NCBI GenBank assembly: GCA_023053575.1
Contig: JAKZAP010000021.1
Location: 5,415,790 to 5,479,789 of the forward strand
Length of the DNA stretch: 64,000 nucleotides
Direction: 5' to 3'
From: Branchinecta lynchi
Lineage: Eukaryota > Arthropoda > Branchiopoda > Anostraca > Branchinectidae
Shown here: positions 33,301 to 37,414 of the stretch, in pieces
How positions within the stretch are numbered: position 1 is the first letter of the stretch
How the letters are laid out: every line of letters starts with the position of its first letter
Notes under the pieces: model-generated
What the model saw: the letters and a program-made list of their open reading frames with translations, nothing else
What the model was told of the DNA's origin: nothing
Databases searched by the model: none
Program-made: the position numbers and the translations under genes

Positions 33301-35808
33301 TTCTGAATAAGATGGTCTCGAGGGGTATTGACCCTAGGATAACTGGAACCCTAGCTGCTTGGTTTCAGACACAGCAGTTCCGAGTGAAGTGGAGTGGTGT
33401 AATTAGCCAGCCATTCGCAGTGTTGAATGGGGTTCGCCAAGGAGGTGTGCTGTCTCCGTTATTGTATAACCTGTATGTTGATGATTTGAATTTGTTGTTG
33501 GCTAGAACTGGAGTTGGTTGCTTCATACAAGGGCTGTGTTTCAACAACCTTAGTTATGCTGACGACCTAGCCGTTCTTGCGCCAACAGTAGCAGCACTGA
33601 ATAAGCTACTGGCGGTTTGTGATGAATTTGCTTTGATGCATGATGTCGTATTCAACACGAAGAAAACGCTGTGTATGGCATTCATTCCACGTGGTCTTCA
33701 TTTGAAGATTATCCCAGATGCTGTACTATCTAGTTCAAAGATTCAAGTCGTCCAGCATTTCAAATACTTGGGTTTCACGTTTTCATCTTCGATGACTGCT
33801 GAAGCGCATGTTTCTTCGCTTATGAGGTCTCTATCTATTAGAGCAAATATACTGATAAGGAGGTTTGGTAGTTGCGAGGCCCCGGTAAAGAGCTTTCTTT
33901 TCAGGGCTTACTGCACGCCACTTTACTGCCTTCCTCTTGCTTGTAATGTTAGTGTGAAATGTGAGAATTCTTTTCGGGTAATGTATAATAATTCGTTCCG
34001 GTGGCTTCACGGTCTCCCTTGGAATTGTAGTGCATCGGGAATGTTTGTTGGTGAAGGGCTTCCATCTTTTGGTGAACTTCGGAGGCGGTCAATTCTTTCC
34101 CTTCAAACCAGGATCCTCCGATCCCCTAGCCCACTTCTTAGGATCCTTTGTGGGCCTCAGATGCGGCTTTCTCTGCCTGTATGGCTTGCGTGGACTCGTG
34201 AGTTGTATGCGGGGCTTTTGACAGGTGTCACGTAAGTGATCTGGTATTTACATTTGTTTGTTTGTTCAGTGTGTTTTTGTTATATTGTGGCCCATGTTGG
34301 TCTTAGTTGAAATAAAATAAAAAACCATAGATGACTCCGCGATCCAGCGAGCAACCTTTTCTGCAGGAAACGACCAAAGGATGAGCCAAGTCAAAAGGCT
34401 TCGACTTAAAAGGCTTATTTCAGTAGTGACTTTTCAAATATCGATATTTTCGATAGTTTCCTTTTGGTCTGTAACATCTCTGTCATACGCTATTTTCAGA
34501 ATAAAAGAAAGAACAGGGATTTCAAACTTGATTTCGATGGGGGAGGAGAAACAGACTGGGAAGGAAAAGCGTGGAAATGCTACTATTATACTCAACGGTA
34601 ATGTTTGATTTTGTTATTTTAGTCAGTTTTTTTCTTGTTAAGTTTTTTTGTCGATGAAAAATGTAGCAGTATAAACAGTTTCAAATATCGGTTTACGATA
34701 ATCGAAATCGAACTTGAAAATATCGAAAAATCGATATTTCGATATTCCTAAGTATAGCCCAACGAACTAGTTGAGTTTGAGTCGTACGGACACTCTTACT
34801 CCTTTCTTCCTCAGTATCACTGGCGTGTTTTTTTTTGTTTTTTTTTTTCAATCAATCAAGTTTAATCCGAATAGCTAAAGGCTAGAAAAGGAATAAAATA
34901 AGTTTGGACTTGGACATATTGAGTATTCAGGTTCACGCACTACAGTTGGGTCAAGCTACCTCTGAAGCAACCTTCTCCTATGCTTCGAGGACCAAATGCT
35001 ACCAAACTATCTGTGCGTTCACACTGGCGCAAATATCCGCAGAATAGCCCAATTTTTCGTCGGCCACAAATTTCGTGACAAAAAGCTACAAATTCGCTGC
35101 GATTTTTCGGAGAACCTCTGTAGTTGGGTTATTTCCACTACAGACACGAAATTGCGCTACAAAAATTTAGGAAAATCGGAATCTAGGAATCCCCAATGGG
35201 AAATCCCCCTAAAAAACGGGAATATCTAGGAAAATGGATATAAAAGATTGTTAGAGAATTGGTGTTAGGTGTCAAATGTCAGCTAGTTATAAATGAAAGG
35301 AATAGTAACAAACAATCAAAGACATTTTGGTCCTCAAAGCATCTGTATGGACGCACAGTATAGCGATTCTCCAAAAAATCGCAGCGAATTTGTGGCTTAG
35401 TGGCATGAAATTTGTGCCCGAAGGAAAATCAAGCTAATCTGCGAATATTCGCATCAGTGTTAACGAACAGTAATTGTTGGAGGAGGAGGACCTGTTATGT
35501 TGAAATAATACTGGGAACTGCAGGAATATGGAAAATGGAAACTTACTCTGTAGTGCCCAGGGGGATCTCGCAGTCGCCAGGGCATCCCTGTATACTATGC
35601 TGTCTAGCTTGCACTGCTCACTAACATTCCCGACTGCTGTTGGTATCAGGCCATCTAGCCATGCTCGGCTGTACTGCTTCACGAATGGTAAATAGTCTTC
35701 ACTATGAAAATTCTTCTGCCGATCTATGGTCCTGCCAAACTGCTCTCGAGAAAATCCCTCAGTCCAGGGAAATAGGTAAAGTAAAGTCGCCACCAAGCCC
35801 CATTTCAT
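172..35808 (-). CDS. Gene B: NRF-6-like acyltransferase-3 membrane protein, N-terminal 444 residues (3' end outside window)
   Basis: Hand-built model of eight exons joined by GT-AG introns with consistent phases: 35547-35808, 26024-26154, 25030-25122, 20993-21207, 19381-19469, 17303-17493, 7979-8163 and 172-337 (1332 nt, 444 codons, no in-frame stop). Residues 1-20 are a signal peptide. Residues ~55-215 form the cysteine-rich extracellular NRF domain, with landmarks [36 protein letters not shown] and [14 protein letters not shown] membrane segment follows at ~238-255, and the acyltransferase-3 domain begins near residue 280 ([46 protein letters not shown]). Family members are multipass membrane proteins; worm NRF-6 and NDG-4 act in uptake or transport of yolk, lipid and drugs across epithelia, but the acyl substrate is unknown. 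The five or so C-terminal exons seen in gene A should lie beyond position 1. Introns reach 9.4 kb and are full of transposons. The family call is firm; orthology and exact function are inference. Confidence 0.88.
422..531. repeat. Foldback (inverted-repeat) element, 110 bp
   Basis: GCAGTATTT at 422 is matched by its reverse complement at 523-531. The arms, which contain CTACTGGGATTAATCTTATC on the left, pair almost throughout, with a copy of the AATCTTATCTC motif near the middle. No coding capacity. Confidence 0.7.
866..1121 (-). pseudogene. cox3: NUMT: fragment of mitochondrial cytochrome c oxidase subunit III
   Basis: Read on the minus strand the segment gives [21 protein letters not shown], then [35 protein letters not shown] and [20 protein letters not shown], the conserved centre of COX3. 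The internal TGA falls where COX3 has Trp (TWAHH), and an AGA falls where the family has Ser (ADSxYGS), so it follows invertebrate mitochondrial code 5. About 85 codons with no frameshift, flanked by non-mitochondrial DNA on both sides: a transferred, non-functional copy. The left limit is approximate, since similarity fades after GTTFLIICL. Confidence 0.9.
1150..1500. repeat. Dispersed repeat fragment (GAGTTTCAGTAGGGA family)
   Basis: Shares GAGTTTCAGTAGGGATGTTC followed by a GCTAGTGTTGCTGC motif with the repeat at 4560-5480, 7120-7420 and 49740-50075. ORFs here are incidental. Confidence 0.5.
1636..2110. repeat. ACCGTGGTATC palindromic repeat interrupted by a retroelement tail
   Basis: The motif ACCGTGGTATC-(A/T)-GATACCA recurs at ~1790, 1985, 2035 and 2080, with the half-site GATACCATGGTATCTT at 1641. 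The segment 1655-1752 in between (GAAGGTCAATTTTGTTA..., then TAATGAATACTGTTGTATGG, then (ATT)n) is nearly identical to 20006-20099 and looks like the 3' tail of a LINE or SINE inserted in the palindromic repeat. Confidence 0.55.
2119..3900 (+). mobile_element. Tandem-core element family 2, copy a, interrupted by an inverted-repeat element
   Basis: The left end AACAAGACCAAAAGTTTCGA and the right end (CATAGGTATCCCTCCACTTA then CGGATCCCAAAAAA) match the intact copy at 37415-38619. The core carries repeats of TTCCGG(T/T)TT-x-CCGGATTCCGG. Between ~2745 and ~3700 it is interrupted by a large inverted repeat related to the hammerhead-like family. Confidence 0.6.
2745..3700. repeat. Inverted-repeat insertion of the Penelope-like/hammerhead-like family
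   Basis: Arms 2745-3110 and ~3350-3690 are inverted copies: TATTTCGGCCCTTCTTG at the left, AAGAAGGGCCGAAATATAGC at the right, CTCAAGCCACTCAAGCTGG and its complement further in. Centre ~3110-3350 holds a piece of family 2 in reverse orientation. Confidence 0.6.
4010..5480. repeat. Composite foldback repeats (Penelope-like debris)
   Basis: At 4010-4140 there is a degraded copy of the hammerhead-like element (ACGGATACGTCAG, GGCAAGGGTCCTCGTCAG). From ~4890 to 5455 a second repeat is arranged as inverted arms: AAGACCTATGCTTTCC, GCGAGACAAACTTGCGGG and TAGGGAC on the left recur as complements on the right. No ORF of interest. Confidence 0.55.
5490..6085. other. Intron sequence, mostly unrecognised
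   Basis: A ~250-bp stretch (5640-5890: AACAGCAGCCGTGTC...AGCACTAGC) is also present near 3470-3560, 4225-4330 and 47130-47290, so it is repetitive. The remainder shows no gene or motif I can support. Confidence 0.4.
6086..6900 (+). mobile_element. Tandem-core element family 2, copy b
   Basis: Starts AACAAGACCAAAGGTGTCGA followed by TGGGATCCCA, and ends with a GACAGACAGACAGACGGACA microsatellite, CATAGGTATCCCTCCACTTA and TTGGGATCCCAAAAA. Core units carry the motif TTCCGGTTTTTGCCGGATTC. About 0.8 kb. Lies in gene B intron 7. Confidence 0.7.
7120..7500 (+). repeat. Penelope-like long-terminal fragment with hammerhead-like core
   Basis: Contains ACTGAAACTCAATCAGTC, the GCAAGTTTGTCTCGCTTTAA block shared with 4.6-5.4 kb and 49.8 kb, and at its 3' end CCTGACGAGGACCCTTGCCG followed by AGAAGGGCC, then AAATTATCGCTG. 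Shows that the hammerhead-like motif and the GAGTTTCAGTAGGGA repeat belong to one longer element. The core is mutated here (GAAA to CAAA). Confidence 0.5.
7501..7978. other. Intron, no gene seen; poly-G tract
   Basis: AT-rich DNA with a run of about 16 G at ~7846-7865, bordered by a single A. Immediately downstream of gene B exon 7 (minus orientation). Confidence 0.4.
7979..8163 (-). CDS. Gene B exon 7: acyltransferase-3 second helix and loop
   Basis: Acceptor TTCTTCTAG, donor AAG|GTAACC; 185 nt, as in gene A. It encodes [20 protein letters not shown] and then [19 protein letters not shown], ending HRFLR with the last Arg split. The VDSFFFxTGLL motif matches the VDxFFxxSGxL signature of acyltransferase-3 proteins. 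It is nearly identical to the gene A counterpart after the Asp. Confidence 0.9.
8267..8405 (-). repeat. Hammerhead-like foldback family, degraded copy
   Basis: On the minus strand CCTGACGAATACCTTTACC, then GAGAGCCGAAATGTCC retains the CUGANGA and GAAA boxes; an inverted partial arm (CCAAGAAGGGCCGAAAAACT) follows at 8359-8378. Confidence 0.5.
8688..11670 (+). repeat. AT-rich minisatellite, ~140-150-bp unit, about 11 units, split by a LINE
   Basis: The unit begins AGAGATTTGGCCAAAATTCA, continues TTTTACAGCCGCGTTTGGAA, ACCATGGAACGACACCACG and CCAGAAACCTTAGAACCATA, and ends in ATA/AAT-rich trinucleotide tracts. Unit starts near 8688, 8828, 8968, 9110, 9377, 9557, 9808 and 11573, with shortened units near 9265, 9696 and 11458. 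ORFs reading this array (Ile/Leu/Tyr-rich) are artefacts. A LINE occupies ~9925-11428. Confidence 0.85.
9925..11428 (+). mobile_element. 5'-truncated CR1/L2-like non-LTR retrotransposon with reverse-transcriptase ORF
   Basis: An open frame from ~9928 to 11160 encodes the RT from just before motif A ([16 protein letters not shown]) through [20 protein letters not shown] and the catalytic FADD, to the thumb and C-terminal region; no stop or frameshift in ~410 codons. The element lacks endonuclease and ORF1, as expected from incomplete target-primed reverse transcription. A short 3' UTR ends AAATAAACCCTTCGTTCATT followed by CATTCAT, an ATTC-type terminal repeat as in CR1/L2 elements. It is inserted cleanly in the minisatellite: the flanks rejoin as one continuous unit. 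The intact frame suggests recent activity of the family, though this copy cannot be autonomous. Confidence 0.88.
11688..12058. mobile_element. MITE with CCCT(A/T)G..TTCACAC termini
   Basis: Left end CCCTAGGTTCACACTGAGGC, right end GCTCTGTGTGAAACAAGGG, inverted; flanked by TAA on both sides, fitting a 3-bp TAA duplication of PIF/Harbinger type. Subterminal GGCGATATCGGC/GCGATAAAAATC motifs are GC-rich against an AT-rich centre. A related inverted-ended element is at 35016-35466. Confidence 0.6.
12151..12364. mobile_element. Foldback retroelement with hammerhead-like core (copy P1)
   Basis: 214 bp bounded by a perfect 11-bp target duplication GGATATTTACT (12140-12150 and 12365-12375). The two arms are inverted: ACAATGTTTACAACGGATAC, GTCAGCTCTGATTTTTCATC and AGCGATATTTCGGCCCTTCT, mirrored after a short spacer. 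The right arm contains CCTGACGAGGACCCTTGCC, then AAGAAGGGCCGAAATATCGC, i.e. CUGANGA, a helix-II-like hairpin and GAAA. Confidence 0.75.
12376..12890. other. Intron, no feature seen
   Basis: AT-rich, T-rich DNA without repeats or ORFs that I can interpret. Confidence 0.4.
12899..14560 (+). mobile_element. Hairpin-ended tandem-core element family 1, copy a
   Basis: The left end is a self-complementary hairpin (GGCACTTG...CAAGTGCC), followed by CATATAGCGATCGCAATTTC and a (GTCGGTCT)n microsatellite. A core of about five ~281-bp tandem units follows, each with GGGGAGTGGAGGGAGGGGGA, AACTTTTGAACGGGTGATCG and GGACCGGATCCGGTGACTTT. The right end is a second hairpin, AACAAGTGCCATATGAGCTC then GTAGCTCTTGTT. 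No protein coded. The layout (hairpin termini, microsatellite, tandem core) resembles Helentron-associated or DINE-like elements; assignment is inference. Confidence 0.75.
14614..14833. mobile_element. Poly-G TIR element family E, copy 1
   Basis: Ends AGGCCCGTATCC and GGATACGGCCTT are inverted. Interior: TAATTTATTTCGGGG, long G and C homopolymers (up to ~18), ACATAGACCAGAGGGAAAAG. Short non-autonomous DNA element; sibling copies at 38943, 39676 and 53977. Confidence 0.7.
15028..16667 (+). mobile_element. Hairpin-ended tandem-core element family 1, copy b
   Basis: Same ends, microsatellite and ~281-bp tandem core (five to six units) as the copy at 12899, and very similar base by base. Separated from it by only 470 bp, both on the plus strand. 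The right end is AACAAGTGCCATATGAGCTC followed by GTAGCTCTTGTT. Confidence 0.75.
16908..17252. mobile_element. hAT-like non-autonomous element family D, copy 2
   Basis: Starts CAGGGGCGTCACGACTGG and ends with an imperfect complement (GGGCTTCTG), flanked by GCCATTAC and GACATTAC (7 of 8 identical), as expected of an 8-bp hAT duplication. Interior repeats of GTCGATTTTT/CTGAAAA type and GTCGGCGCGAAGTGCC. Other copies: 26792-27030, 41577-41744, 44356-45729 (split). Ends 50 bp from the gene B exon 6 donor. Confidence 0.6.
17303..17493 (-). CDS. Gene B exon 6: first acyltransferase-3 segment
   Basis: Acceptor TTTTTTTTCAG, donor TAC|GTAAGT; 191 nt, the same length and phases as gene A 63666-63856. 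It encodes the family pattern [12 protein letters not shown], then [20 protein letters not shown], with the conserved Arg and the His at the end of the first acyltransferase membrane helix. A TIR element (16908-17252) sits only ~50 bp downstream of the donor. Confidence 0.9.
17992..18355. mobile_element. MITE family M1 (CACTGTCAGAAG), copy 1
   Basis: Inverted termini CACTGTCAGAAGTTTCATA / complement; the interior is itself a near-palindrome (ACACTTTATTTCTAAGTGAA and complement, CACGAAATAGTGTAAACTTA and complement). 364 bp; closely related to 53565-53949 and 24201-24555. TA flanks in the other copies point to the Tc1/mariner group. Confidence 0.75.
18429..19166. repeat. Large foldback element, 738 bp
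   Basis: Almost the entire segment is one inverted repeat. It begins GTCGACTAAAACCAGGAAGG and ends with the complement; the arms (~365 nt) pair with few interruptions around a centre near 18797 (TTAATATTTTCAAGGTATTA). The internal motif TACTAAAACGAGGAAGG recurs several times per arm. No coding capacity. Lies in gene B intron 5. Confidence 0.8.
19381..19469 (-). CDS. Gene B exon 5: transmembrane segment after NRF domain
   Basis: Acceptor CTTTTTCTAG, donor GATG|GTAAGC. The 89 nt encode [20 protein letters not shown] and EYKILKKTD, a hydrophobic segment ending in GT-x-x-D-I, which is the usual boundary between the NRF domain and the acyltransferase domain. It restores frame between exon 4 (phase 2) and exon 6 (phase 1). 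An unrelated ORF runs through the opposite strand here. Confidence 0.8.
20006..20099 (+). repeat. Retroelement 3' tail with (ATT)n
   Basis: TTTGAAGGTCAATTTTGTTA...GTGCGATAATGAATACTGTT, then GTTGGCTTTAATAAATTATT and (ATT)n; nearly identical to 1655-1752. Two copies ending in the same microsatellite indicate a LINE or SINE 3' end. Confidence 0.6.
20521..20715. mobile_element. Foldback retroelement with hammerhead-like arm (copy P3)
   Basis: Ends ATTCAAACAATG and CAATGTTTGAAT; the left arm is the antisense of the core (AGCGATACTTCGGCCCTTCT, then GGGTCCTCGCCAGGCTGTCA), the right arm is shortened after GTAGCTGACGTATATCCG. Confidence 0.6.
20993..21207 (-). CDS. Gene B exon 4: NRF domain C-terminal part
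   Basis: Acceptor TTGTCCCAG, donor CT|GTAAGT (phase 2). It encodes [19 protein letters not shown], the diagnostic NRF-domain motif (GVCxPSSCSxxDV), a Ser/Thr/Gly-rich linker and ESYCSVD with another conserved Cys. The C-terminal AIAML joins the TM exon. A long perfect hairpin lies 25 bp upstream of the acceptor (21232-21314). Confidence 0.86.
21232..21314. repeat. Perfect-type long hairpin, 83 bp
   Basis: CCAAGTATATAATTTT...AATGGGGAAAAACGCCCTTG pairs with CAAGGGCGTTTTTCCCCATT and AAAATTATATACTTGG around a six-base loop; ~38-bp arms with one or two mismatches. Sits 25 bp upstream of the gene B exon 4 acceptor. Confidence 0.8.
21593..21665 (+). tRNA. tRNA-Thr (UGU), possibly degenerate
   Basis: Cloverleaf: D-arm box A TAGCTCAGTTGGTAGAGC, anticodon stem TCTGT/ACAGA around loop CTTGTAA (anticodon TGT), T-arm CTGGG-TTCAAAT-CCCGG (box B), acceptor CCCTCGG/CTGAGGA with one wobble and a C:A mismatch at the first pair. 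A T5 run at 21667-21671 could terminate Pol III. The mismatch leaves a pseudogene or SINE head possible. Lies in the intron of gene B between exons 3 and 4. Confidence 0.7.
21700..22878. other. Intron, no gene seen
   Basis: AT-rich DNA with a poly-C run (~21966-21980) and, near 21789, a CAATTCAATTCGATTCATTT block like the LINE tails at 57728 and 58540. Nothing else recognised. Confidence 0.35.
22890..23197 (-). mobile_element. tRNA-derived SINE with 11-bp target duplication
   Basis: The minus strand begins TGGCCGAGTGGTTGGCGCGC (box A) and has TGTTCGAGTC (box B). A unique body follows (GGTGACAGGAAGGGTGTG, GCCGAGAGTCAGAGATCAGC), and a (TTTACC)n tail. The element is flanked by perfect 11-bp repeats ATAGTGTGAGG at 22879-22889 and 23198-23208. 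Classic SINE structure; the ORFs over it are incidental. Confidence 0.82.
23815..23900 (-). repeat. LINE 3' tail remnant
   Basis: TTAATAATAATTTATTTGTGACCCACTGTACAAG-type block (first 20 nt quoted at 23818: TTAATAATAATTTATTTGTG) resembles 20712-20790, consistent with a minus-strand retroelement ending in (TTA)n. Confidence 0.4.
24201..24555. mobile_element. MITE family M1, copy 3
   Basis: CACTGTCAGAAGTTTCATA at the left, AAACTTCTGACAGT at the right; subterminal ACAGAAGGATG and GATAACATCCCAAG shared with the copy at 53565. The centre contains a self-complementary segment around 24310-24440. Confidence 0.65.
25030..25122 (-). CDS. Gene B exon 3: 31-codon NRF-domain exon
   Basis: Acceptor TTGTTTAG, donor GGA|GTAAGT, phase 0 at both ends. 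It encodes a stretch beginning [18 protein letters not shown] and ending GAPLDPG. It is too short for a simple ORF scan. It sits between the GKYC and GVCLPSSCS motifs, where family members vary in length. Good splice sites and phase fit support it; the residues are not strongly diagnostic. Confidence 0.68.
25808..25894. mobile_element. MITE family M2, truncated copy
   Basis: GGAACGGTCAGCGTAGTAGC to GTGGAACACGCAC matches one end of the elements at 51466 and 51819. Confidence 0.55.
26024..26154 (-). CDS. Gene B exon 2: NRF domain core
   Basis: Follows a TTTTTATAG acceptor and encodes [29 protein letters not shown] and GTWRGKYCQ, the most conserved part of the NRF domain (Asp-Ala-x-Gly-Lys, then Leu-Gly-x-Tyr-x-x-Cys, then Gly-Lys-Tyr-Cys). 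The donor I chose is CAG|GTTGGA, a weak consensus. It is preferred because it ends in phase 0 right after the conserved YC and joins the next exon in frame. Confidence 0.82.
26792..27030. mobile_element. hAT-like family D, copy 3
   Basis: CAAGGGTGTCACGACTGG, poly-G, GGCCAGTCGGTAAAAA and ATCGGCGCGAAGTGCC match copy 2 at 16908. Right end GCCTCCGCTG. No convincing target duplication. Confidence 0.5.
27770..29250. repeat. Degenerate tandem array of GTAAACAGTTG/CGATCGTAAACA motifs
   Basis: Dozens of copies of (C/G)GATCGTAAACAGTTGTTT and CAACTGAAAACGATCG in both orientations, with longer units (~200 bp: AACTTCCCTACTACCGTTGT, TTTGATTGT.TACAACTCAAC) in 28560-29250. Splits at 29259 by the TIR element and resumes at 32504 (ACGGAAACAGTTAG). 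Confidence 0.7.
29260..32503. mobile_element. hAT-like TIR element, 3244 bp, perfect 8-bp target duplication
   Basis: Termini CAGGG(A)GGGG then GGACTGGTATGAAATCTGAG and GACCC(C)TAGCC are inverted copies ~38 bp long. Flanks are identical: ACGGAAAC at 29252-29259 and 32504-32511. CAGGG start and 8-bp duplication fit the hAT superfamily. A direct GGGTGGGTCTTTTTT subterminal repeat occurs near both ends. I find no transposase; the interior holds a broken LINE (29325-31110) and unrecognised DNA including a 142-codon ORF at 31530-31958 with no family resemblance. Confidence 0.85.
29325..31110 (-). pseudogene. Degraded non-LTR retrotransposon RT (RTE-like) inside the TIR element
   Basis: Reading the minus strand in pieces gives [80 protein letters not shown], a catalytic [16 protein letters not shown], and [20 protein letters not shown] followed by LYVSETW and LRRILNI. 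This is the palm, thumb and C-terminus of a common invertebrate LINE. At least three stops or frame breaks (for example after ENR and after RPNR) show that it is dead. Clade assignment is tentative. Confidence 0.8.
32530..33125 (+). repeat. Degenerate minisatellite (AGTAACCCCTCG units)
   Basis: Units of ~40-60 bp with AACCCCTCGCGTGCA(A/T)CTG, GGGATTGGTTCACCGAGA and AGTACACCTTTTTCCAGTGA motifs, losing order towards the right. Confidence 0.65.
33165..33241 (-). repeat. tRNA-derived sequence (tRNA-Ser-like pseudogene or SINE head)
   Basis: The minus strand reads TTAATGGCTGAATGGGTAGA (box A), then GAGACTTGAGATC (anticodon loop TGA) and AGTTCGATCCC (box B), followed by a T6 run. The variable arm is short and the stems imperfect, so a functional tRNA is unlikely. 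Confidence 0.5.
33260..34318 (+). mobile_element. 5'-truncated non-LTR retrotransposon with intact RT frame
   Basis: Open to the stop at 34235. RT motifs: [16 protein letters not shown] (remnant of motif A), [32 protein letters not shown] (catalytic YADD), [30 protein letters not shown], then [18 protein letters not shown]. The 5' part, including the first catalytic Asp, is missing or altered. A short 3' UTR ends TTAGTTGAAATAAAATAAAA. The opening ~40 codons of the ORF are tRNA-like and repeat DNA, not protein. Confidence 0.83.
34848..34905 (-). repeat. LINE 3' tail (ATTG)n
   Basis: CAATCAATCAAGTTTAATCC then GAATAGCTAAAGGCTAGAAA; near-identical blocks at 50583-50640 and 52117-52163. The minus-strand tail of TTGATTGATTG type fits CR1/L2 elements. 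Confidence 0.6.
35016..35466. mobile_element. MITE-like element with GTTCACACTG termini
   Basis: GCGTTCACACTGGCGCAAAT at the left; ATTCGCATCAGTGTTAACG at the right. Subterminal AATTCGCTGCGATTTTT and its complement AAAAATCGCAGCGAATTTGT also pair. Ends ~80 bp from gene B exon 1 and within its first intron side. Confidence 0.55.
35547..35808 (-). CDS. Gene B exon 1: signal peptide and start of NRF domain
   Basis: ATG at 35808 opens a hydrophobic signal peptide ([18 protein letters not shown]). Then come a charged stretch and the start of the NRF domain, with its first conserved cysteine in [15 protein letters not shown]. The exon ends CTACAG-A before GTAAGT (phase 1); the split codon A/TG with exon 2 restores the family motif WALQMFDATGK. 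No in-frame upstream Met is needed. Promoter and 5' UTR were not identified. Confidence 0.85.
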
Positions 35809-35869
35809 TTTTACGCTCTGGTTATTTCGACTGAACCAACTGATCTGTCTTTCCCGGAAATGCTATATT

Positions 35870-36430
35870 TGGTAAAGAATTGAGTAGCTCCACCTAATTT
35901 CTGATTTTCACCGGATTCCGGTGAACTATGTGACTGTTGAAAAAACAAGTGCGCAAGTGCTCACACGTGGAGTGTAAAAGTAAAATGTTTATCACATTTA
36001 TATACAAAAAGCTTTAGAACCAAGACATTTCTCTTCCCCAATAACCAAACAAGTATTTAAATAACCTTGTAATCACCCCCCTTTAAAAGCTGTAAGTGTA
36101 TAAGCTTTAAATCTAAAAAATTGTTGAAGATCTTGCACGAATACCATGAACACTGAATGGTCTGCCTACCAGTCCCACTCTTTAAACCTCTTGTCCATTA
36201 GAAAGGTAATAACAAGTGCAATAGACCAATTCGTAGCAGACGAAAGCCCCCTTTGTCACAATTCATTAAGAACGGCATATCATCGATCATATGATAAAAC
36301 AGTCCAGTTTCCAACTGTTCATTAAAGATTAAAGTACGTCGTGTCGTCTTATTTGTTGATGTTACACCAAATCCTCATCCATAGATATATCTCCACAAAT
36401 AGACAAGAGTTGGACTTGAGACCTGTCATA
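35870..36430. other. Upstream of gene B, no promoter recognised
   Basis: AT-rich; no clear TATA or initiator can be assigned. A fragment GATTTTCACCGGATTCCGGT at 35902 belongs to repeat family 2. Confidence 0.35.
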
Positions 36431-36439
36431 GACGAACTT

Positions 36440-37165
36440 AACTCATGGACATTTGGGCCCGGCTGCCTATGAACGGGAGGGGGGGGGGGGGTCTGGACCC
36501 ATCAAAATGCGTATTTACACCTTTTTTCCTCATGTATGCTAGCTTAGAGTTTGATTCCGGTCATGTGTCAAACACTTTTTTCATGGACAATTTTAGGCCC
36601 CCTTGCCCTTGAACGGGGAGGGTGGGGGTGGTTCAACTCTTTCCGGTCCCTACGATCCAAAAGCACAAAGGAATTTCATCGCCTTGTCTCCAGTTATTGT
36701 CAAACTATAAACATTAAAAAATGGACAATCTGGGCCAAATTGCCCCTGAACCAAGTGGGGGTGGGGTTTGGCACCAGCAAAACGTAAAAAAAGACCCCAA
36801 TGCTCACAATCCTATCAAGTTTCAACTTGATACCTGTTGATTCCTGGCAAGGGTAGCGAACTTTACTCCTGGGCAATCTGGGCCCAGTTGACCATGAACG
36901 GGGTGGGTTGGGGAGGTGCAACTTTAAAAACAGTTTCCCAGCCCTAGGATCCACTCGTCCAATGAGCTTCATCGTCCTATGTCCAGTTCTGGTCAAGTTT
37001 AATTCACTGGGCAGGGCAATCTGGGCCCATTTGCCCCTGAACCGGGCTGGGGTGGGGTGTGGCACCCCAAAAAGGCACAACTAGACTCCAATACCCGCAA
37101 GTGTACCAAGTTTGAACTTGATACTTGCACTGGTGTGGGAGTTATGAGCTCCACAAAATACGGTG
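36440..37165 (+). repeat. G-rich tandem repeat, ~145-bp unit, about five units
   Basis: Each unit contains (A)CTGGGCCCA-x-TTGCCCCTGAAC, then GGGGTGGGGTGTGGCACC and AAGTTTCAACTTGATACCTG. Units start near 36450, 36590, 36730, 36880 and 37020. The ORFs crossing it (FRGKWAQIALP-type) are artefacts. Confidence 0.65.
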
Positions 37166-37414
37166 AAAACCGATAACCGGAAACCGAAAGCCGAAAGCTG
37201 CTACAGCGCTCGCAATAGTGGATTGTTCCAAGGAACACTCCACTAAAAACAAATCAAAGACATTCTTTGCCTCTGAGTTTTAGTACTCTACTAAGACTGC
37301 CAAAAAGAAAGTAGCTGTGTTTAAATAGCGAAGTGCGGGGGCGAAGGAAGCTAATTATGTAAACAGTTCTTAATTATGAAGAAAATGTTGGGGTTTCCTT
37401 GAATAATAATGTTT

